Assembly (NCBI RefSeq): GCF_000003815.2
Contig: NC_049990.1
Location: 12,380,693 to 12,444,692, forward strand
Direction: 5' to 3'
Length of the DNA stretch: 64,000 nucleotides
DNA from: Branchiostoma floridae
Lineage: Eukaryota; Chordata; Leptocardii; Amphioxiformes; Branchiostomatidae
The position numbers and the translations under genes were made by a program. Position 1 is the first letter of the stretch. Each line of letters begins with the position of its first letter. Shown piece by piece: positions 46,364-64,000 of this stretch. The notes under the pieces are model-generated. The model was given only the letters and a program-made list of their open reading frames with translations, was not told where the DNA came from and searched no databases.

Positions 46364-46551
46364 AGGACCCGCCATGCGAGCTCCAAACGTGTCTGTATGT
46401 ACCGAGAAATGCATACCTCATGAACAGACTCCAAAAACTCGCGAGAGTTTGGTGCGAGATCTGTGACGTCAAAGAGTCCAAGTTGAGAAGGGTGCGGCAG
46501 CTTTGGATTGGCAAAACTGTCGAAGTACTGACCAAGGACTCTTTGCGATGA
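45354..46551 (+). CDS. Overlapping alternative frame in gene C's last two exons (113 aa)
   Basis: ATG at 45354 opens 16 codons to the exon end, phase 0, and continues from 46258 for 97 codons to the TGA at 46549-46551. The product is basic, with PRGKR, CELQTC and CEIC. It uses a different frame from the six-cysteine tail through the same two exons. It could be a true alternative product, the genuine tail if a different upstream donor is used, or chance. Confidence 0.25.
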
Positions 46552-46837
46552 CTGTACATAACAAAAACGATACATGGACTCTATTGAGACCGTATATATT
46601 CTTCTGTAAATACGCGATGATTGTATAGTCGGAAATGAATTCCAGCTCTAGTCCGCAAGAGCTCATGTTAAATTATTAGTAGCAGTGCGAATATAGCAAC
46701 ACTGTTAGTAAGTTATTTTCAACGTAAGTTATTGTCAACGTTAGAATTCCGATCCATTCCTGGCAGAAATATCCAGATGATTTTCATGTATATTTATAAA
46801 GAAAAGTATGGTATCTTGTTGAGAACGGTTGATGTAA

Positions 46838-46843
46838 AATAAA
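46838..46843 (+). terminator. Gene C polyadenylation signal
   Basis: AATAAA about 475 bp beyond the predicted stop at 46363, followed by a TG-rich stretch near 46905-46945 that would suit a downstream element. Confidence 0.5.
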
Positions 46844-46859
46844 GTAACTTATTTCTACA

Positions 46860-49174
46860 TGACAAATGGTTTAATGACTTTTTTAAAGTTGTACAAGGAA
46901 CGAAGTGTGTGTATCTGTGTGTTTGTCTGTTTGTATGTGTGTGCATGAAGAATAAATCAGTTTCGTTTTCTTTCCTATCCGTGGTCACATCCCCCAAGAT
47001 TCATGAAGATACAGGAGCACATATAATTTTTTAATGCAATCAACGATAGAAAAGTTGAATCCAGGACAAGGAAATAAAGCTGCATTACAACATATTCTCA
47101 ATCTTCCCCAGTCAAATTTCAAGTCATTTGGCCAATAATGACAAAGAATCCCCAAATATTCACTTTTAAGACAAAATAGGTACTGCAGATTAGCACAGCA
47201 CCAAAAACATAACCTTCAGGGCGAAGGTAACGATGAACTTAACCATTCCTGAAGACGCAACTTTTGAATTATCAACTGACCTGGCAGTGGGGACCCCTAG
47301 CTGTTGATGCAATCATTGCAGGTCGACAATACGTGGATACATTACTGCTGCAGTACTGTCAGCGATTAATAGACGCCGCTTTTAATCCATACGGCTACCA
47401 GAATCAGAGCATATCATTTCACTATAAGCATCATGTTTCTTTTACAGGAGTAAAGTGAAGTATATACTCTAGGCACCAGGTGTAACTGGTTATAAAACAT
47501 TGGAATACATGGCGGTATAACTTTCCGGCCAACTCCCTTCCCCTTTTTAGCCCATGTCGGCTGAAACAATACACTGCAGTAGTGACCAGGTAGATAGCCT
47601 GCAAGTGCAACCCTACTTAGAAAACACAATTTCATCGAGTTTTTCCTCTGATGAACTTATCCTGTTTGTGACACCAACGCTTGTTTGAAAGACAACAGTT
47701 CTTGCATTAAATTGTAGCTTTCATGGGTAAGACCAGACTTCACGTAACTGTTACTATTTTCTTGGGTAGACAATATCCCCCCGCCCCGAAATTTTCCATC
47801 ACTGAAGTGGTTCATTGTAGTTCATATTTCTAGCGGTGGGAATAGCCAAATGTTGACAACTCTTACCCGGGTATGTTTCCCTGGCTTCCGTTGGCCCTTC
47901 AATTGACCACCTTCATACATTGTACCTTTATCTATTCTACTTGACAATGTGATTATGCAATTAAACAAAGAAATCTATCTAGAGAAGCTACTAGCATAGG
48001 TGCAGTGTGCACTACTCAAACTAAAAGCCAATGGACTCACTATTCATAGCGCTACACCTGTTCCCGCACGCCACAGGCAGGTGGTCAATTAACTCAATTT
48101 TGGAGGATAGCCAATCAGAGGAGTTATGCAAATGCCCACGTATGCTAATAAGGGCAGGGGCATAACAAGGGAGATAGATCACAGAAGGCGCATTTGCTTG
48201 GAGATTAGGTTACTGCATCAGGAGTTCAGGACAGAACCAGACTGCAAACCTTGACTAGGTAAATTAAAAGTGAATCATGCCTTTCTTAAAGATATGTACC
48301 TACGTGAAGGGGAGTTAGTTATAAATACCCAAACCTAAATCACTGCTCAGTAACTACTGACATGTTAAATTTCACGTACTAAGTACAAATGTACATGTAC
48401 ATGTACATCCCTCAAAACCATCTTCAGTTATATGTGTAAACACAGAAACAATACCACCCCCATCCCCACCCCGTTATGTTACAGGTCACTAACTTTCATT
48501 GAGCTATAAAAAATTGAACAAAGCAAAGGAGCGTGAGAGTTCCAATACGGTTTAATTTTCAATTCAGATTTAATCAACAGATCACTGTTCAATTGGTGTT
48601 TGATATAAACATTTTATCATTCCATATCTTCTATTTTCCCTAGCTGGTTGCTTCCATGTGTACAAAAGGACTTGTCTAGTGACACTGAAAGGCATATGTT
48701 ATAAACGGCTACAACACTGTAAGTTCTTCTGTCAATACAGACAGAAAATAAAGATCGTAAAGGCATTGGGAAAGGTGCAATTGTTCTTTGAGCAAATGCG
48801 CCAAAATGCATATGTATTTGTAATTACACATTGTAATGTCAGGTATATCTACCGAGAAAAAGTGGCCTTAGAGTTTGACATGATACATGTACATGTGTGG
48901 GCATTCTCCCCATAAACATAGATCCCTGCTTTTATACATGTAGAATTGACATTAACAATCACACTTAACGAAAGCTAGAGTTTTGACTTAAAGAAAAACA
49001 TAACGATTTTTCAACACATATAATGACAGGCTGGGTGAGTTAATGTTATGATTGACATTGAATTAGTTCCCAAACATTTTATACACAAACAACTTTATAC
49101 AAAACTACAATAGTCCATTCTTTATCTTTATGTTTGAACTGTTTCATGAGACAAGCATACCTATGACTATGTCG
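46860..49174. other. Intergenic between convergent gene C and U2SURP
   Basis: No gene is supported. A CCAAT box (CCAATCAG, 48111-48118) and an octamer (ATGCAAAT, 48126-48133) lie 15 bp apart. They are followed by a stretch ending GACTAG at a weak GTAAAT donor near 48258, so a small promoter with an untranslated exon is conceivable. The U2SURP 3' end should fall near 48.5-49.4 kb; a minus-strand ATTAAA at about 48551 is the only signal-like hexamer I noted. Confidence 0.35.
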
Positions 49175-49365
49175 ATGAAGGTTAGACATCCAAGTTATGA
49201 GATACACAGCGCAAAAGCTACTCAAACTACTAGATAGCGGTCAGACGTTTCAGACAACATTTGCCATCTTTTGTCATGCACATGTACATTTTGATGACCG
49301 ATCCTATCTGAAATGTCTGACCGTTGATACTTATATCAAGTAGCTTGAGTGACTTTTGCAATGTA
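49175..49365 (-). mobile_element. Foldback MITE, family 3 copy c
   Basis: The left end CGATGAAGGTTAGACATCCA is the complement of the right end of the other copies. Then CTACTCAAACTACTAGATA and CGGTCAGACGTTTC, mirrored by AAATGTCTGACCG and CAAGTAGCTTGAGTGACTTT on the right. Adjacent to the U2SURP stop. Confidence 0.68.
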
Positions 49366-49421
49366 TACCTACAGTATGCCTAATCTCCATGTCTGTTCAA
49401 TAACAACTACAACACCACTGG

Positions 49422-63298
<13,877 letters not shown>

Positions 63299-64000
63299 CT
63301 GGTCGTTGTGTAAAACAACATGAGAACAGAGGGGTGTCAGTAATAGGGTGGCAGAAAGCGGCATGCAAAATGACCACACTAAATGCAGCAGAGCAACCCC
63401 ATGGTTGGCTAGCATGTTTCCCATCCTATGACTCAAAGTGGTTGTGTACCAATCAAGGCATCTGAGCTACAAGTCGATGACACCAGAACCACCTCCGAAC
63501 CCACGACACAATACACACATGGTACTCGTGTCATCAGTAGTACCAATGGTTCAGGTCCCTTGTTGGAATATCCCACTTTACGCCTTAGGAGGGGCCACCA
63601 CTACTAACCCATCCATAGGAACAAGCATAACACTGAATCAACATAGAAGTCAAGATCTTTCAAAGGGGTTAAAATCATGCATGCACTTTTGGCCAGACAA
63701 AAACAACATTATACACAATGTACTAGTACTCTACGGTAGTCTACCACTCCAAAATGTCTACATGTAGTATAGAGACTTTTCTTCATCGTTGTATGCACTT
63801 ACCGATGTCCACCACAAGGTACAAAGGTGGTAAAACCTTGGCATACATGTAGGAATGAATAAAGAATGGAAAATACACATGTAGCCTTTCGTGTACAAAA
63901 TATTACACCAGGCTGGTAAAGGAAGGTGCAAGAATGGTCATCAATGCAACTGTTAGTGTTTTATTTGGCATTGACAACATAGATATGTTTGGGTCTAGTT
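63299..64000 (-). other. U2SURP intron running off the window
   Basis: No exon encoding the expected upstream Pro-rich or RRM segment of U2SURP was found here. The rest of the gene should lie to the right of 64000. Confidence 0.55.

Overview
The window is animal genomic DNA with many short exons, clean GT-AG introns, dense foldback (MITE-like) elements, tRNA-derived SINEs and long simple repeats. One gene is a clear metazoan U2SURP (SR140) orthologue that reads close to the vertebrate protein. Together with the repeat style this suggests an invertebrate chordate, most likely amphioxus (Branchiostoma). That assignment is inference, not proof.

Layout. 1-8.5 kb: no gene recognised; a tandem repeat, simple repeats and two foldback elements. 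8.56-18.19 kb (+): gene A, 15 coding exons plus an alternative first coding exon. It encodes a coiled-coil protein with two C-terminal EF-hands and a terminal CaaX box (CVIQ). 18.2-27 kb: the 3' end of gene A, a perfect 40-bp palindrome, a candidate first exon of gene B at 19,994, then a large repeat-rich intron. 27.06-37.11 kb (+): gene B, a tandem paralogue of gene A with the same domain order, mostly the same intron phases and the same CVIQ ending. 37.1-41.9 kb: mostly intergenic, with one candidate orphan exon. 41.9-46.85 kb (+): gene C, an unrecognised secreted-type protein with two TATA-containing promoters, a long acidic/Thr/Pro-rich middle and a six-cysteine tail. 46.9-49.4 kb: intergenic. 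49.42-63.30 kb (-): the C-terminal part of U2SURP (18 exons; the RRM-containing N-terminus lies beyond the right edge).

How it fits together. Genes A and B look like a local duplication producing Ca2+-sensing proteins that would be farnesylated and tethered to membranes. Gene C is probably extracellular and unrelated to them. U2SURP is a housekeeping splicing factor. There is no evidence of a shared pathway. Introns of A, B and U2SURP carry members of the same mobile-element families; one U2SURP intron is almost entirely a 1.47-kb inverted-repeat element.

All exon models were made by eye from splice signals, reading phase and paralogue or orthologue comparison. No transcript data were available.
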